A stretch of 64,000 nucleotides of DNA, from contig CAVUFN010000008.1 of NCBI GenBank assembly GCA_963740765.1, positions 248,001-312,000 of the forward strand, in the 5' to 3' direction. The position numbers and the translations under genes were made by a program. The notes beneath the pieces are model-generated. The model was not told the origin of the DNA. It saw only the letters and a list, made by a program, of their open reading frames with translations, and searched no databases. This DNA comes from DATLGB01 sp963740765. Lineage in GTDB: Bacteria > Actinomycetota > Thermoleophilia > Solirubrobacterales > Solirubrobacteraceae. This document shows positions 1 through 10,200 of the stretch, piece after piece; position 1 is the first letter of the stretch, and each line of letters starts with the position of its first letter.

Positions 1-1017
1 AGATGAGCTTCGTCGACGAGGACGACGTGATGACGCTGATGGAGGGCGTCATGGCGGCGGTGTTCGAGGCGACGGGCGTTCGCGATCGACGCGCCGCCGT
101 GGCCGCGCATCACCTTCGCGGACGCGATCGCGCGGTACGGGTCCGACAAGCCCGACCTGCGCTTCGGCCTCGAGTTCCACGGATTGAACGAGTGCGTGGC
201 CGGCACCGGCTTCCGCGTGCTGGGGAACGCGAAGGACCTGCGTGGGTTCAACGCGGGCGCGCGCGAGGTGGCCCGCAAGGACCTCGACTCGCTCACCGAG
301 CACGCCCAGCGCCACGGCGCCAAGGGCCTGATCTGGGCGGTCGTGGGCGAGGACGGGAAGTGGGCGCGCACGTCCGCCGGCCCGCTCGAGGACGAGCACC
401 GCACGCAGATCACCAGCGCGCTGTCCGGCGCCCCCGGCGACCTGCTGCTGCTCGTCGCGGACGCGACGGAGGCACTCGGCGAGCTGCGCCTGGAGGTCGC
501 CCGCCGCTACGGGCTCCTCGACGGCAGGCCCAACGCGATCACCTGGGTCACCGACTTCCCGATGTTCGAGGTCGGCGGCGACGGCCACCTGACCTCGACC
601 CACCACCCGTTCACCGCGCCGTCGGGCGACTGGGCGGACCCGGCGACGATGCTCTCGCGCGGCTACGACCTCGCCCTCAACGGCACCGAGATCGGCGGCG
701 GCTCGATCCGCATCCACGACGCCGAGACCCAGCAGAAGGTCTTCGAGGTCCTGCGCATCGACGAGGACGAGGCCCAGGCCCGCTTCGGCTTCCTGCTCGA
801 TGGCCTGCGCTACGGCGCGCCTCCGCACGGCGGCATCGCGATGGGCATCGACCGGATCGTCGCCCTGATCGCCGGCGAGCCCTCGATCCGCGACGTGATC
901 GCCTTCCCCAAGACCGCCTCGGGCTCCGACCCCCTCACGGGCGCGCCCGCGCCCGTGGATCGCCAGCAGCTCGACGAGCTGTTCCTGCGCATGGTCGCCC
1001 CGCCTTCATCGGGCTGA
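1..1017 (+). CDS. aspS: Aspartyl-tRNA synthetase, C-terminal part, with apparent frameshift
   Basis: Class II aminoacyl-tRNA synthetase that charges tRNA-Asp (or Asp/Asn). The gene runs off the left edge. The first residues (DLEMSF-type motif, then VFEATGV) are read in the frame of base 3, while everything from IDAPPWPRITFADAIARYG to the stop is read in the frame of base 1. The switch falls near base 84, where one extra G in cgcgatcg would explain it. The rest is normal: the GAD insertion, the TDFPMFE segment, the HHPF motif, and the class II motif 3 near the end (GGIAMGIDRIVALIAG). An essential gene with a single-base shift suggests a sequence error rather than a true pseudogene, but that cannot be decided here. 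Confidence 0.93.
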
Positions 1018-1027
1018 CGGCCAGTTA

Positions 1028-1055
1028 CTACAGAACGCGGGGACGCCTGCCGATG
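1028..1055 (+). promoter_or_regulatory. Sigma-28-like promoter for the thioredoxin-fold gene
   Basis: TACA at 1029-1032, 16 bases, then GCCGAT at 1049-1054. The same two-part layout with identical spacing is found before six other genes of this window. The start codon lies at 1067, so the transcript would have a very short leader. The TACA half is a weaker match than the TCAA or TAAA seen elsewhere. Confidence 0.5.
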
Positions 1056-1066
1056 TGGAGAGGGTG

Positions 1067-2083
1067 ATGGATCAGATCTCGCCTCCGATGCGCATCGTCC
1101 TTGCCGTTGCGGTGGTGTTCCTCGCGGCCTACATGCTCGTGCTCAAGCCGTCGGGCGAGACCACCCAGCCCGCCGTTGCGCCCGTGACCCCGGCCACCGA
1201 GAGCGCGACGGATGCGAACCCGGCGCAGACCGAACTGGGCAAGGCCGTCGAGAAGGCGCGCGGCGCCGCCGACGCGACCGAGAAGCAGCAGAACGCCGCC
1301 TCGGGCGAGGCGGAGACCACCAAGCCCGGCACGAGCTCGTCCACCACCACCAAGCCTTCGACCACCACGCGCTCGGCCAAGCCCGTCGACAAGTCGCTCG
1401 CCGCGCTGCCCGAGTGGCTGCAGGAGAGCATCGACAAGAAGGTCGTCGCCATCCTCTTCACCAACAACCGGGCCGCCGACGACCGCCGCACCCGCGACGC
1501 ACTCAAGCACGCCTTCACCGCGCACGGCAAGGTCGTCACGCGGGCCGTCCCGATCGGGAACATCGCGCGATACCGGCCGGTCGCCCAGGGCGTCGACGTC
1601 CAGCAGTCTCCGACGCTGATGGTCATCGACCGCAAGCGCAGCGCGCAGTCGCTGGTCGGGTACTCGAGCCGCAAGGCGGTCAACCAGGCGATCGTCGACG
1701 GTCTTCTGGCCACGGCGCCCAAGGTCAGCCAGGTCCCCTTCCTGCGGACGGTCCGCTCCGAGTGCCGCAGCTTCGCCCGGGCGAAGGTCATCGACTCGAC
1801 GTCCAACAACACGTTCGGCGGCTCCAAGCAGGACCTCAACCACATCATCGCCGTCGGCGCCTCTGCGCTCGGGACCGTGCGCAACGCCGCCGCTGCGGGG
1901 CCGTACAAACCGCTCAAGAAGACGGTCATCGCCTACCTCAGCTCCGAGGTCGGCATCTACCGCTCCTTCGCCACGAACGTGAACGACCGCATCGCGCAGC
2001 GACGCATCGCGGGCAGCAACGACAAGCTGCAGTACCGCGCCGGCCTCGAGCTCGCTGCCGTCGGCATCAGCGCCTGCACCTAA
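1067..2083 (+). CDS. Membrane-anchored thioredoxin-fold-like protein
   Basis: 338 residues with one N-terminal membrane segment (about residues 8-26), then a Thr/Ser/Pro-rich linker (about 30-115) and an extracytoplasmic domain. The segment VVAILFTNN followed by DALKHAF, and later QSPTLMVIDRK, resembles the beta-alpha-beta core and cis-proline loop of thioredoxin folds, but there is no CxxC motif, so a redox role is doubtful. The second half is an uncharacterised helical region. ATG 1067 is preferred over GTG 1055 because GGAGAGG lies at 1057-1063. It shares its promoter type with the pilus genes, which suggests a link to pilus or envelope function. No family is recognised with certainty. Confidence 0.75.
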   Translation: MDQISPPMRIVLAVAVVFLAAYMLVLKPSGETTQPAVAPVTPATESATDANPAQTELGKAVEKARGAADATEKQQNAASGEAETTKPGTSSSTTTKPSTTTRSAKPVDKSLAALPEWLQESIDKKVVAILFTNNRAADDRRTRDALKHAFTAHGKVVTRAVPIGNIARYRPVAQGVDVQQSPTLMVIDRKRSAQSLVGYSSRKAVNQAIVDGLLATAPKVSQVPFLRTVRSECRSFARAKVIDSTSNNTFGGSKQDLNHIIAVGASALGTVRNAAAAGPYKPLKKTVIAYLSSEVGIYRSFATNVNDRIAQRRIAGSNDKLQYRAGLELAAVGISACT

Positions 2084-2122
2084 GCCTTCCTCCAACCACT
2101 CACCTCCTCTCGAATCCGCACG

Positions 2123-2150
2123 GGGCCCGCTGGCGACAGCGGGCCTCTTG
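2123..2150 (+). terminator. Hairpin terminator
   Basis: GGCCCGCT (2124-2131), a 6-base loop, then AGCGGGCC (2138-2145), followed by a pyrimidine-rich tcttgcgttctctt. It separates the thioredoxin-fold gene from mnmA. Confidence 0.7.
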
Positions 2151-2171
2151 CGTTCTCTTAGCCTTCCAGGG

Positions 2172-3527
2172 GTGTTCCGCGAGCATCTCGAGTTCCCCGT
2201 CGGGCAGGGCCTGACCGCCGGCGCGCGCGGCTCGGCCGGTGGTGCGCTGTGCGGGGACCTCGTGACGATGACCGTGCGGGTGGAGGGTGACCGCGTGGCC
2301 GAGGTGGGGTGGGAGGCGAGCGGGTGCGGGGCGACCCACGCCTCCGCCAGCGCGGCCGCGTCGCTCGTCTCCGGTGGCTCGATCTTCGACGCCGCGCGGG
2401 TGTCGGTCGCGGCGATCTCGGCGGAGCTGGGCGGGCTGTCGCCCGGCAAGGTCCACGCGGCCGAGCTGGTCTGCGATGCGCTGCACTCGGCGCTCGGCGC
2501 CGCCGTGGCCGCGACCGCCGCGGCGGCGACGACGGAGGGGCGGACCCTCGTGGCGATGAGCGGCGGGGTCGACTCCGCGGTCGCCGCCCTGCTCTGCGGG
2601 GACGCGGTGGCGGTGACGGTGGAGCTGTGGCGGGATCCGGAGGGGGACGCGGAGGCGTCGTGCTGCTCGGCGTCGGCGGTGCGCGCCGCGCGGTCCGTCG
2701 CGCACGGGCTCGGAATGGCGCACTTCACGCTCGACCTGCGCGACGAGTTCCGCGCCGGGGTCGTCGACCCGTGGCTGGCCGACCATGCCGCCGGGCTGAC
2801 GCCGAACCCGTGCGTGCGCTGCAACGGGCACGTCCGCCTGGACGCGATGCTGGCCTTCGCCGGACGGGTCGGCGCGACCCGACTCGCCACGGGTCACTAC
2901 GCGCGCATCGACGCCGAGGGGCGGCTGCGGGCCGGCGCCGACCCGGCCAAGGACCAGGCGTACATGCTGGCGGCGACCGCACCCGACACCCTGGCGCGGC
3001 TGCGCTTCCCGCTCGGCGAGCTCACGAAGACCGAGGTGCGCCGGCTCGCCGCGGAGGCCGGGCTGCCGGTGGCGAGCAAGGCGGAGTCGCAGGACCTGTG
3101 CTTCCTGGCGGGCGTCGGCAAGGAGGCGTTCCTGGAGCGGTTCGGCGATCCGGACGCGCCCGGGGACCTCGTCCGCGACGGCGAGGTCGTGGGCACGCAT
3201 TCGGGCGCGCGCCAGTTCACCGTCGGGCAGCGCAAGGGGCTGCGCGTGGCCGCCGAGGAGCCTCTGTACGTGCTGCGCAAGGAGGGGACGAGGGTCGAGG
3301 TCGGGACCCGGGCCGCACTGGCGGTGATGGAGGTGCGGGTGCGCGACGTCGTCCTTCATTCCTCACCCGATGCCGTTCGCTTGCGCTACCGCTCGCGGTC
3401 GGTCGGGTGCCGCTTCGACGGCGAGCGGATCCTGCTCGACGAGCCGGTCGACGGCGTCGCCCCCGGCCAGGTCGCCGTGCTCTACGCCGGCGATTCCGTG
3501 GTCGGGCACGGCACCATCTGCGCCTGA
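2172..3527 (+). CDS. mnmA: IscU-like domain fused to tRNA 2-thiouridylase MnmA
   Basis: 451 residues. Residues 1 to about 115 form an IscU/NifU-type Fe-S scaffold with three cysteines at the expected places: C27 (CGD), C52 (SGCGA) and C101 (LVCDAL). Residues from about 124 on are MnmA, which thiolates U34 of tRNA-Lys/Glu/Gln: the PP-loop SGGVDS (130-135), the catalytic cysteine region NPCVRCN (about 212), the second cysteine in SQDLCFL (about 307) and GQRKGL. GTG 2172 is chosen because the IscU fold starts right there; an upstream TTG at 2148 is in frame but lies in the terminator region. The fusion implies that the scaffold domain brings sulfur or a cluster directly to the thiolase. It sits alone, convergent with dedA. 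Confidence 0.9.
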   Translation: MFREHLEFPVGQGLTAGARGSAGGALCGDLVTMTVRVEGDRVAEVGWEASGCGATHASASAAASLVSGGSIFDAARVSVAAISAELGGLSPGKVHAAELVCDALHSALGAAVAATAAAATTEGRTLVAMSGGVDSAVAALLCGDAVAVTVELWRDPEGDAEASCCSASAVRAARSVAHGLGMAHFTLDLRDEFRAGVVDPWLADHAAGLTPNPCVRCNGHVRLDAMLAFAGRVGATRLATGHYARIDAEGRLRAGADPAKDQAYMLAATAPDTLARLRFPLGELTKTEVRRLAAEAGLPVASKAESQDLCFLAGVGKEAFLERFGDPDAPGDLVRDGEVVGTHSGARQFTVGQRKGLRVAAEEPLYVLRKEGTRVEVGTRAALAVMEVRVRDVVLHSSPDAVRLRYRSRSVGCRFDGERILLDEPVDGVAPGQVAVLYAGDSVVGHGTICA

Positions 3528-3553
3528 CGCGCCCTACCGCCCGGATGGCGGCT

Positions 3554-3568
3554 GGAGCCGGCGGCTCC
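3554..3568. terminator. Hairpin between convergent mnmA and dedA
   Basis: GGAGCC (3554-3559), GGC, GGCTCC (3563-3568) lies between the stops of two convergent genes and could end transcription from both sides. There is no clear T-tract. Confidence 0.45.
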
Positions 3569-3580
3569 GCTTCACCCAGG

Positions 3581-4222
3581 TCAGGACTGTTCGGTGCTCA
3601 TCTCGGCGCGCAGCTCCTCGCCGCGTTCCTCGAGCTCGCGCTTGTGCTTGCGGTGGCGCCAGTAGAAGAAGCCGATGATGACGAGGACGATCGCGCCGGC
3701 GCCGTAGACGCCGATCTTGGAGATGACGTCCTCGAAGGCGTGGCCGGCGAAGTAGGCGCCGAGGCCGACGCCCGTCGCCCAGCAGATCCCACCGAGCGCG
3801 TTCCAGAACAGGAACGTCGGCCAGGCCATCTTGTTCATCCCCGCCAGCCACGCGGAGGCGATGCGCAGGCCGCTGACCCAGCGGCCGAGGAACACGGCCT
3901 TCGGGCCGTGCTTGGCGAAGAACGGCTCGCCCATGTCGAGCAGCGCCAGGCGCTGGGTGTACAGCGGCCCCGGCTTGGTGAAGACCGTCCGGCCGTACCG
4001 GCGCCCGATCGCGAAGCCGACGTTGTCGCCGATGATCGCCGCGGACGCCGCCAGCACGATCAGCAGCGTGATGTCGAGGTGACCCTCGTGGGCGGCGATC
4101 GCCGAGACGATCAGCGCCGTCTCCCCGGGGACCGGGACGCCCATCGTCTCCACCGCGATCAGGCCGAACGTCGCCGCGTAGCCCAGGTCCGACGCGAGCT
4201 TGATCAGGGCGAAGAGCGGCAC
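3581..4222 (-). CDS. DedA family membrane protein
   Basis: 213 residues with several hydrophobic segments. The family signature is clear: GVPVPGETALI near residue 30, then IGDNVGFAIGRRYGR near 65-80, and the conserved F(x)GRWVSGLRIASAWLAG stretch near 110-128 with the paired arginines seen in DedA/VTT proteins (undecaprenyl-phosphate or phospholipid scramblase-like transporters). The C-terminus is a basic and acidic cytoplasmic tail. The start is GTG at 4220-4222, divergent from alaS with only 25 bases between them. Confidence 0.88.
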   Translation of the reverse strand: MPLFALIKLASDLGYAATFGLIAVETMGVPVPGETALIVSAIAAHEGHLDITLLIVLAASAAIIGDNVGFAIGRRYGRTVFTKPGPLYTQRLALLDMGEPFFAKHGPKAVFLGRWVSGLRIASAWLAGMNKMAWPTFLFWNALGGICWATGVGLGAYFAGHAFEDVISKIGVYGAGAIVLVIIGFFYWRHRKHKRELEERGEELRAEMSTEQS

Positions 4223-4247
4223 GATCCGATACTACGCTCAGGCCACG

Positions 4248-6800
4248 ATGCGTTCGGACGAGATCCGCGAGACCTTCCTGGGCTTCTTCGAGGGCCATGG
4301 CCACCTGCGCCAGCGCTCCGGATCGCTCGTCCCGCCCGCCGGCGACACCTCCGTCCTGCTCACCACAGCGGGCATGCAGCCGTTCAAGCCCTACTTCGCG
4401 GGCCAGGACGCTCCGCCGCGCAACCGGCTGACGAGCTGCCAGAAGTGCTTCCGGACCGTCGACATCGAGGTCGTCGGCACCACCACCCGCCATCTCACCT
4501 GCTTCGAGATGCTGGGCAACTTCAGCTTCGGCGACTACTTCAAGGCGGGCGCGGTGGAGTTCGCCTGGGACCTCAGCCTCAACGGACTGAAGTTCGACCC
4601 GTCCTCCATCTGGGTGACCGTCCACGAGGGCGACGACGCGCTCGGCCTCGGCCCGGACGAGGAGGCGATCGCGGCCTGGGAGGCGATCGGCGTCCCGCGC
4701 GAGCGCATCGTGCTGCTGCCGAGCTCGGAGAACTTCTGGGCGGCCGGCCCCGTCGGGCCGTGCGGCCCCTGTTCGGAGCTCTACCTCGACCGCGGCCTGC
4801 AGTGGGGCACGGAGGACGACCTCCCCGGGGGCGACAACGAGCGCTTCCTGGAGTTCTGGAACCTGGTCTTCATGCAGTACGACCGCGATGAGGCCGGCGT
4901 GCTCACACCGCTACCGAAGCAGAACATCGACACGGGCCTCGGCCTCGAGCGCCAGGCGCTCATCCAGCAGGGCGTCGACTCCGTCTTCGACACGGACACC
5001 TTCGTCCCGCTGATGCAACTCGGCCGGGAGCTGTCGGCCCAGCCGGACGAGCGCGCGCTGCGCATCCTCGCCGACCACTCGCGCGGCGCGAGCTTCCTGA
5101 TCGCCGACGGCGTCGTCCCCTCCAACGAGGAGCGCGGCTACGTGCTGCGCAAGATCATGCGCCGCGCGATCTTCCAGGGCCGCCGCATCGGCATCGAGGG
5201 CCCGTTCCTGACCCGCTACGCGGACGTGGTGCGCGAGACGATGCGCGCCGCCTACCCGGAGCTGGTCGAGGAACGCAGCTCCGTCGACATGTGGTTCGCC
5301 CGCGAGGAGGAGGCGTTCGGGCGCACGATCGAGCAGGGCGAGAGGCTGCTCGTGGACATGATCGAGCGCGCGCGCTCGGCCGGGCAGGAGGGCATCGGCG
5401 CCGACAACGCGTTCCTGCTGCACGACACCTACGGCTTCCCGTTCGAGCTGACCTCTGAGATCGCCGCCGAACAGGGGCTGGGCACGGACGCGCAGGGCTT
5501 CGAGGAGCTCATGGGCGAGCAGCGCGCCCGGGCGCGCGCCGGTGCCGGCCGCGGCGGGCGCGACGACCTGCGAGAGCGGGCCAACGCCTTCAACATCGCT
5601 TCGGCACCGACGGACTTCACCGGCTACACGAACCTCGAACAACTCACCGAAGTGGTGATGGCGGAGGATGGCTTCGTGAAGCTGGCGGAGTCGCCCTTCT
5701 ACGCCGAGGGAGGCGGCCAGGTCTCCGACACGGGCACGGTCAACGGCCTTGCGGTGACCCACGTGCTTCGACTCGGCGACGACCAGGTCCTGGTCGTCGA
5801 TGGCGAGTTGGACCCCGGCGAGCGCGTCACTGCGGTCGTCGGCCCGGACCGCCGGGCGACCGAGTGCAACCACACCGCCACGCATTTGCTGCACGCCGCG
5901 CTGCGGGAGACGCTCGGCTCGCATGTCCGCCAGGCCGGCTCCTACGTCGGCCCGGACAAGCTGCGCTTCGACTTCACCCACGGCGCGCCGCTGACGCCCG
6001 AGGAGCTGCGCACCGTCGAGGACCGCGTCAACGCCGAGATCCTGGCGAACCGCCCGGTGCGCGCGATCACGACGACGCTCGACGAGGCCAAGGCGCTCGG
6101 CGCGATGGCGCTGTTCGGCGAGAAGTACGGCGACGTCGTGCGCATGGTGTCCGTCGGCGACGGCGACTGGTCGCGCGAGCTGTGCGGCGGGACGCATGTC
6201 CGCACGACCGCCGAGATCGGCGTCTGCAAGATCACCACGGAGACCTCGAGCGCCGCCAACGTGCGGCGCATCGAGGCGGTCACCGGGCCGGCCGGCGTCC
6301 AGCTGCTGCGCGACCACGACCGAGCGCTCACCGAGACCGCCCGCGCGCTCAAGACGGCTCCGGAGAACGCGGCGGAGGCCGCCGCGCACCTCGTCGCCGA
6401 GCGCAAGGCGGCCCGCAAGCAGAAGGCCCCGACCGCCGAGCTCGACACGTCGGCGGCGGAGGACATCGGCGGCGTCATCGCGCTCATCACCTCGATCGAG
6501 ACGGAGGACGCCAAGGCGCTGCCCGGGCTCGCCGATCGCGCGCTCGGGACGCTCGGCGAGACGGCGGTCGTGGTCGTCGGCGCGCCCGGCGACGGCAAGG
6601 TCGCCCTTGTCGCGGCCGCGACGCCGAAGGCCATCGAGCGCGGTGTGAAGGCGGGCGCGCTGGTCAAGACCGCTGCGGCGGTCGTCGGGGGCGGGGGCGG
6701 GGGCCGCGACACGATGGCGCAGGCCGGCGGCCGTGACCCCGGCAAGCTCCCGGAGGCGCTCGCCGCCGCACGCGCGGCGATCGACGCCGCCGTTGCCTAG
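4248..6800 (+). CDS. alaS: Alanyl-tRNA synthetase
   Basis: 850 residues, close to the usual length. The catalytic domain begins at once (EIRETFLGFFEGHGH, then PFKPYF) and contains the class II core and the GLGLERQ motif. The editing domain carries HTATHLLH (about 542) and CGGTH (about 646), the zinc-ligand set that clears mischarged Ser/Gly. The C-terminal C-Ala domain has the glycine-rich GGGGGGRDTMAQAGG stretch. It charges tRNA-Ala in the cytoplasm. ATG 4248 follows a possible minus-10 (tacgct, 4233-4238) closely, so the mRNA may be nearly leaderless. ruvX follows 24 bases downstream. Confidence 0.97.
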   Translation: MRSDEIRETFLGFFEGHGHLRQRSGSLVPPAGDTSVLLTTAGMQPFKPYFAGQDAPPRNRLTSCQKCFRTVDIEVVGTTTRHLTCFEMLGNFSFGDYFKAGAVEFAWDLSLNGLKFDPSSIWVTVHEGDDALGLGPDEEAIAAWEAIGVPRERIVLLPSSENFWAAGPVGPCGPCSELYLDRGLQWGTEDDLPGGDNERFLEFWNLVFMQYDRDEAGVLTPLPKQNIDTGLGLERQALIQQGVDSVFDTDTFVPLMQLGRELSAQPDERALRILADHSRGASFLIADGVVPSNEERGYVLRKIMRRAIFQGRRIGIEGPFLTRYADVVRETMRAAYPELVEERSSVDMWFAREEEAFGRTIEQGERLLVDMIERARSAGQEGIGADNAFLLHDTYGFPFELTSEIAAEQGLGTDAQGFEELMGEQRARARAGAGRGGRDDLRERANAFNIASAPTDFTGYTNLEQLTEVVMAEDGFVKLAESPFYAEGGGQVSDTGTVNGLAVTHVLRLGDDQVLVVDGELDPGERVTAVVGPDRRATECNHTATHLLHAALRETLGSHVRQAGSYVGPDKLRFDFTHGAPLTPEELRTVEDRVNAEILANRPVRAITTTLDEAKALGAMALFGEKYGDVVRMVSVGDGDWSRELCGGTHVRTTAEIGVCKITTETSSAANVRRIEAVTGPAGVQLLRDHDRALTETARALKTAPENAAEAAAHLVAERKAARKQKAPTAELDTSAAEDIGGVIALITSIETEDAKALPGLADRALGTLGETAVVVVGAPGDGKVALVAAATPKAIERGVKAGALVKTAAAVVGGGGGGRDTMAQAGGRDPGKLPEALAAARAAIDAAVA

Positions 6801-6824
6801 CGGCTGTGTCGCCTGGGAGTGGAT

Positions 6825-7250
6825 ATGCCCACCGCTGAGCGACACGGGCGGGTGCTGGCGCTCGACCACGGCGCGGCGCGCTGTGGTGTCGCGGTGTCCG
6901 ACCCGACCGGGACGCTGGCGACGCCGCTGCCGGTGATCGAGCGGCCCGACACGCGCAAGGGCCTCGCGCGCGTGCGCGCCGTCATCGAGGAGCGCGAGGT
7001 GACCCGCGTCGTGGTCGGCCTGCCGCTGTCGCTGTCGGGGGCCGACTCCGACCAGACGCGCGCGGCCCGGGCCTTCGCGGAACGGCTCCAGGCCACGACG
7101 CAGGTCCCCGTCGAGCTCTACGACGAGCGCTTCACGACGACGATCGCGGCCCGCTCGGGCGGGCGCGCGGACGAGGACAGCCGGGCCGCCGCGGTGCTCC
7201 TGGAGGGCTGGATCGGGGACGTGCGTACTAAAGGCTCCGCTTCAACCTGA
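6825..7250 (+). CDS. ruvX: RuvX/YqgF Holliday-junction resolvase-like nuclease
   Basis: 141 residues with an RNase H-like fold: LALDHGAARCGVAVSD at the N-terminus carries the first catalytic Asp, VVVGLPLSLSG the second strand, and LYDERFTT the conserved glutamate. The family acts in 16S rRNA 5'-end maturation and possibly recombination. ATG 6825 is chosen over the upstream GTG at 6819 because GGGAG lies 5 bases before it. The alaS-ruvX-mltG order is common in many bacteria; here a very large coiled-coil gene is placed between ruvX and mltG. Confidence 0.93.
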   Translation: MPTAERHGRVLALDHGAARCGVAVSDPTGTLATPLPVIERPDTRKGLARVRAVIEEREVTRVVVGLPLSLSGADSDQTRAARAFAERLQATTQVPVELYDERFTTTIAARSGGRADEDSRAAAVLLEGWIGDVRTKGSAST

Positions 7251-7254
7251 CGAC

Positions 7255-7274
7255 GCTGTCCTGTAGTGGACAGC
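7255..7274. repeat. Palindrome around the start codon of the PAS/coiled-coil gene
   Basis: GCTGTCC (7255-7261) and GGACAGC (7268-7274) are perfect inverted arms with 6 bases between them that include the first part of the GTG start. It could be a translational hairpin or an operator. Confidence 0.45.
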
Positions 7275-10200
7275 ACCACGTCCCCACCCGCGCCGCCACC
7301 GACGGCGCCCGGCGATCCCGATGCTGCTCTCGACGCGCTCCTGCGCTCGATCATCGAGGGGTTCTTCGTCCTGACGGACGGGCAGGGACACCTGTCCAAG
7401 TGGAGTGACCCCGCCGAGCTGCTCTTCGGCCTGGAACCCGACCAGGCGCTGATGGAGCCGTTCTTCGGCAAGCTCGTCTCCACCGCGGGCCTCTGCCCGC
7501 CGGCCGAGGCGTGGCGCCTGTTCCTCGAGACGGGCGAGCGGCCCGGGTCCTCGGGCACCGTGCGCGTCGAGGCCCACCGCCCGGGCGGGGGGACCTTCGC
7601 GCTCGAGACCGTCTTCATCCCGGTCAAGCTCGACGAGGGCTTCGACTTCTCGCTGTTCCTGGAGGACCTGGGCTTCGAACTGCCCATCGACATGATGCTG
7701 CTGCGCATGCGCCAGCAGCACCCGGTCGTGGTCCGGGCACTGCGCGGCGCGCTCGAGGGTGCCCCGCAACCGTGGGACGGCGTCCGCACGGCCGGGACGC
7801 TGGTCGCCTTCCGCCCGCTCGAGCCCGCGCCGTGGATGGACTCGGCCATCGCCCGCCGCGAGGCCGAGCGCGCCGAGGCCGAGGCCGAGATGCAGGAGCG
7901 CATCGAGGCGATCCAGGCGCCCGACGTCGCGGGCACCGACGTCTACGACCTCGACGACGCCCGCGCCGTCATCGACCGCCTGCGCTGGGCCACCGAGCGC
8001 ATCGAGGAGCTCGAGGAGCGTTCGCGCGTCACGGACGCCGCGGTTCGCGACGCCGCCGACGCCCGCGTCCGCGCCGAAGCCGCCGAGCGTGCCGCGCTGG
8101 ACGTCAAGGCCGAGATGACCGGCGTCCTCGCCACCCGCCCCGTGGACGCCGCGGGCGAGGCCGACCGGCTGGCGCTGATCGCGCGCGTCGAGCGCGTCGA
8201 GCGAGCCGCGACGGACGCCGCCGAGGCCGCCGCCGCCGGCCGCGCCGCTTTGGAGGCCGAGCGCTCCCGCAGCCACGACCTGGAGGCCCAGCGCGCCGAG
8301 CTGCTGGCCCGCCTGGAGCAGGTCGAGGCCGCCGCCGGGTCGAGCAGCGTCGCCGAGGCCGCCGTGGCCGACGCCCGGGCCGAGCTGACCGCTCGCTTGG
8401 AGGCGCTGGAAAGCGCCGGTGCGCACGACGCCACGGCCGGCGTCGAGCTCGTCGCCCGCCTCGAGGCGCTCGAGCGCTCCCGCGCCGCGGAGGCCGAGGC
8501 GCTGCGGGCGGAGATCGAGAGCCTGCGCGCCGGCAGCGGCGTCCGCTCGGATCTCGAGACCCTCCAGGAGCAGATGGCCGAGACGGCCCGCCTGCGCGAG
8601 GAGATCCTCACGCTGCGCGAGCGCGCCGACGCCGCCTCGGCGATCATGCGCCGCGGCGAGGAGCGCGAGTCCGCTGCCGTGTTCGACGCCCAGGCCGCCC
8701 GCAGCGAGCTGGCCGCCGCGTTGCAGCGGATCGAGCAGCTCGCCGAGGAGACCGCGCGCATCCGCGCCGCCCTGGACTCGGCGCCCGCCGAGTCCCGCCT
8801 CTCGGGCGAGGACCGCCACAAGCTCGAGCTGGCCACCACGGGCGTCGCCGAGACCCGCACGGGGCTGGAGGCGCTGCGCTTCCTGGCCGAGGAGCTGCGC
8901 CAGCAGTCCAGCGAGCTGCGCGCGGAGGGCGGCCGCCTCGAGCAGCGCCTCAACGATCTCGCCGACACCGACCACCACGCCTGGCAGGTCAGCGAGGCGC
9001 TGCGCCGCGACACCGACGAGCTGCGCACACATCTCGACGAGCTGCGGGCGGAGCGCGAGGAGATCAAGGCGCAGCTGCGCGACGCCGCGCGCACCGCCGA
9101 GGAGGCGCGCACCCTCGCCGAACGGCCCACGAGCCCCAGCGGGACCCACGCCGCTCCCGCGACCGCCGACGAGCTGACCGCCGCACGCGCCCGCCTGGAC
9201 GACCTGGCCGAGCAGATCGAGGCGGCCGAGACCGCGGCGGAGGAGGCTCGCACCGGCGTGCACGGCCTGCGCTCCGAGATGGGCCTGGTCAGCGAGAGCG
9301 CCGAGGAAGCTCGGCGCCTGGCCCGGGATGCCGGTGATCGCGTCGACATGGTCGATCGCTCCGGTCAGTCCGCGCTCGCCCAGGTCTCCACCCAGGCCGC
9401 CATCATCGAGGAGATCGGCGTGCTCGCCCGCGCCGCCCAGGTCGACGCCGGCGAGAGCCGCGCCGACGCCGGCGAGGCCGTCACCGCCGTCACCCGTCTC
9501 GAGCAGACCGTCAACGCCGCTCGCGAGCAGGCCGCCACCGCCGTCGCCGAAGCCGCGGTCGCTCGCGAACAGGCCGCCGCAGCGGGGGAAACCGCCTCGG
9601 GCGTGCGCGGTGTCATCGGCAACGTGGGGGAGGCTGCCCGTGAAGCCGTCGCGCCCGTCGCCGCGCGCCTGGCCGAACAGATCGAGGCCGTCCGCGCCGC
9701 GGTCGGCGCGCTCGAGCAGCGTCCGGCCGGGGATCCCTCCGCCGGCGAGGAGATCGAGTCCCTGCGCGCCGAGGTCCATGCGCTGCGTGCGGCCATGGAG
9801 AACGCCGAGGGCGGCGACGGCGCGGCCGTCCAGACGCTCACGGCTCGCCTGGACGCGATCGAGACCGGGCTCCCGCGCGGCATCGCCGCTCGCGTCGAGA
9901 CCTTGCGCGAGGGCCTGTCCAGTGCGCTGGGGCGACTCGAGTCCGTGTCCGTCGAAGTGGCGGCCGCGCGCTCGGAGACCGGGGCCGGGCGCCAGGCCGT
10001 CGAGCAGCGCCTCGCCGACACGGCGGCGGAGCTGATGGCCGCACGCACCGACGCCGAGCAGGCGCGCCGCGGGCTCGCGGGCCTCCAGGAGGAAGTGGCC
10101 TCCCTCCGCGAGTACGCCGCCGCCGCCAAGGCTGAGGCGGAGGCCGCCCGCCAGGCCGTCGCCCGCCGGGCCGAGTCGGCCGATGACCGTTCCGTCGCCG

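Noticed and set aside
1028..2890. Long open frames on the opposite strand of real genes throughout the window (for example 1028-2890 and 47934-51713 on the minus strand)
   Set aside because: High GC leaves stops rare in all frames. These frames have Arg/Gly/Ala-rich products without motifs and lie opposite recognised genes.
4222..4250. A sigma-28-like box (tccgata, 4225-4231) between dedA and alaS
   Set aside because: The 16-base-distant first half is missing (cagg), so it does not match the seven-member set.
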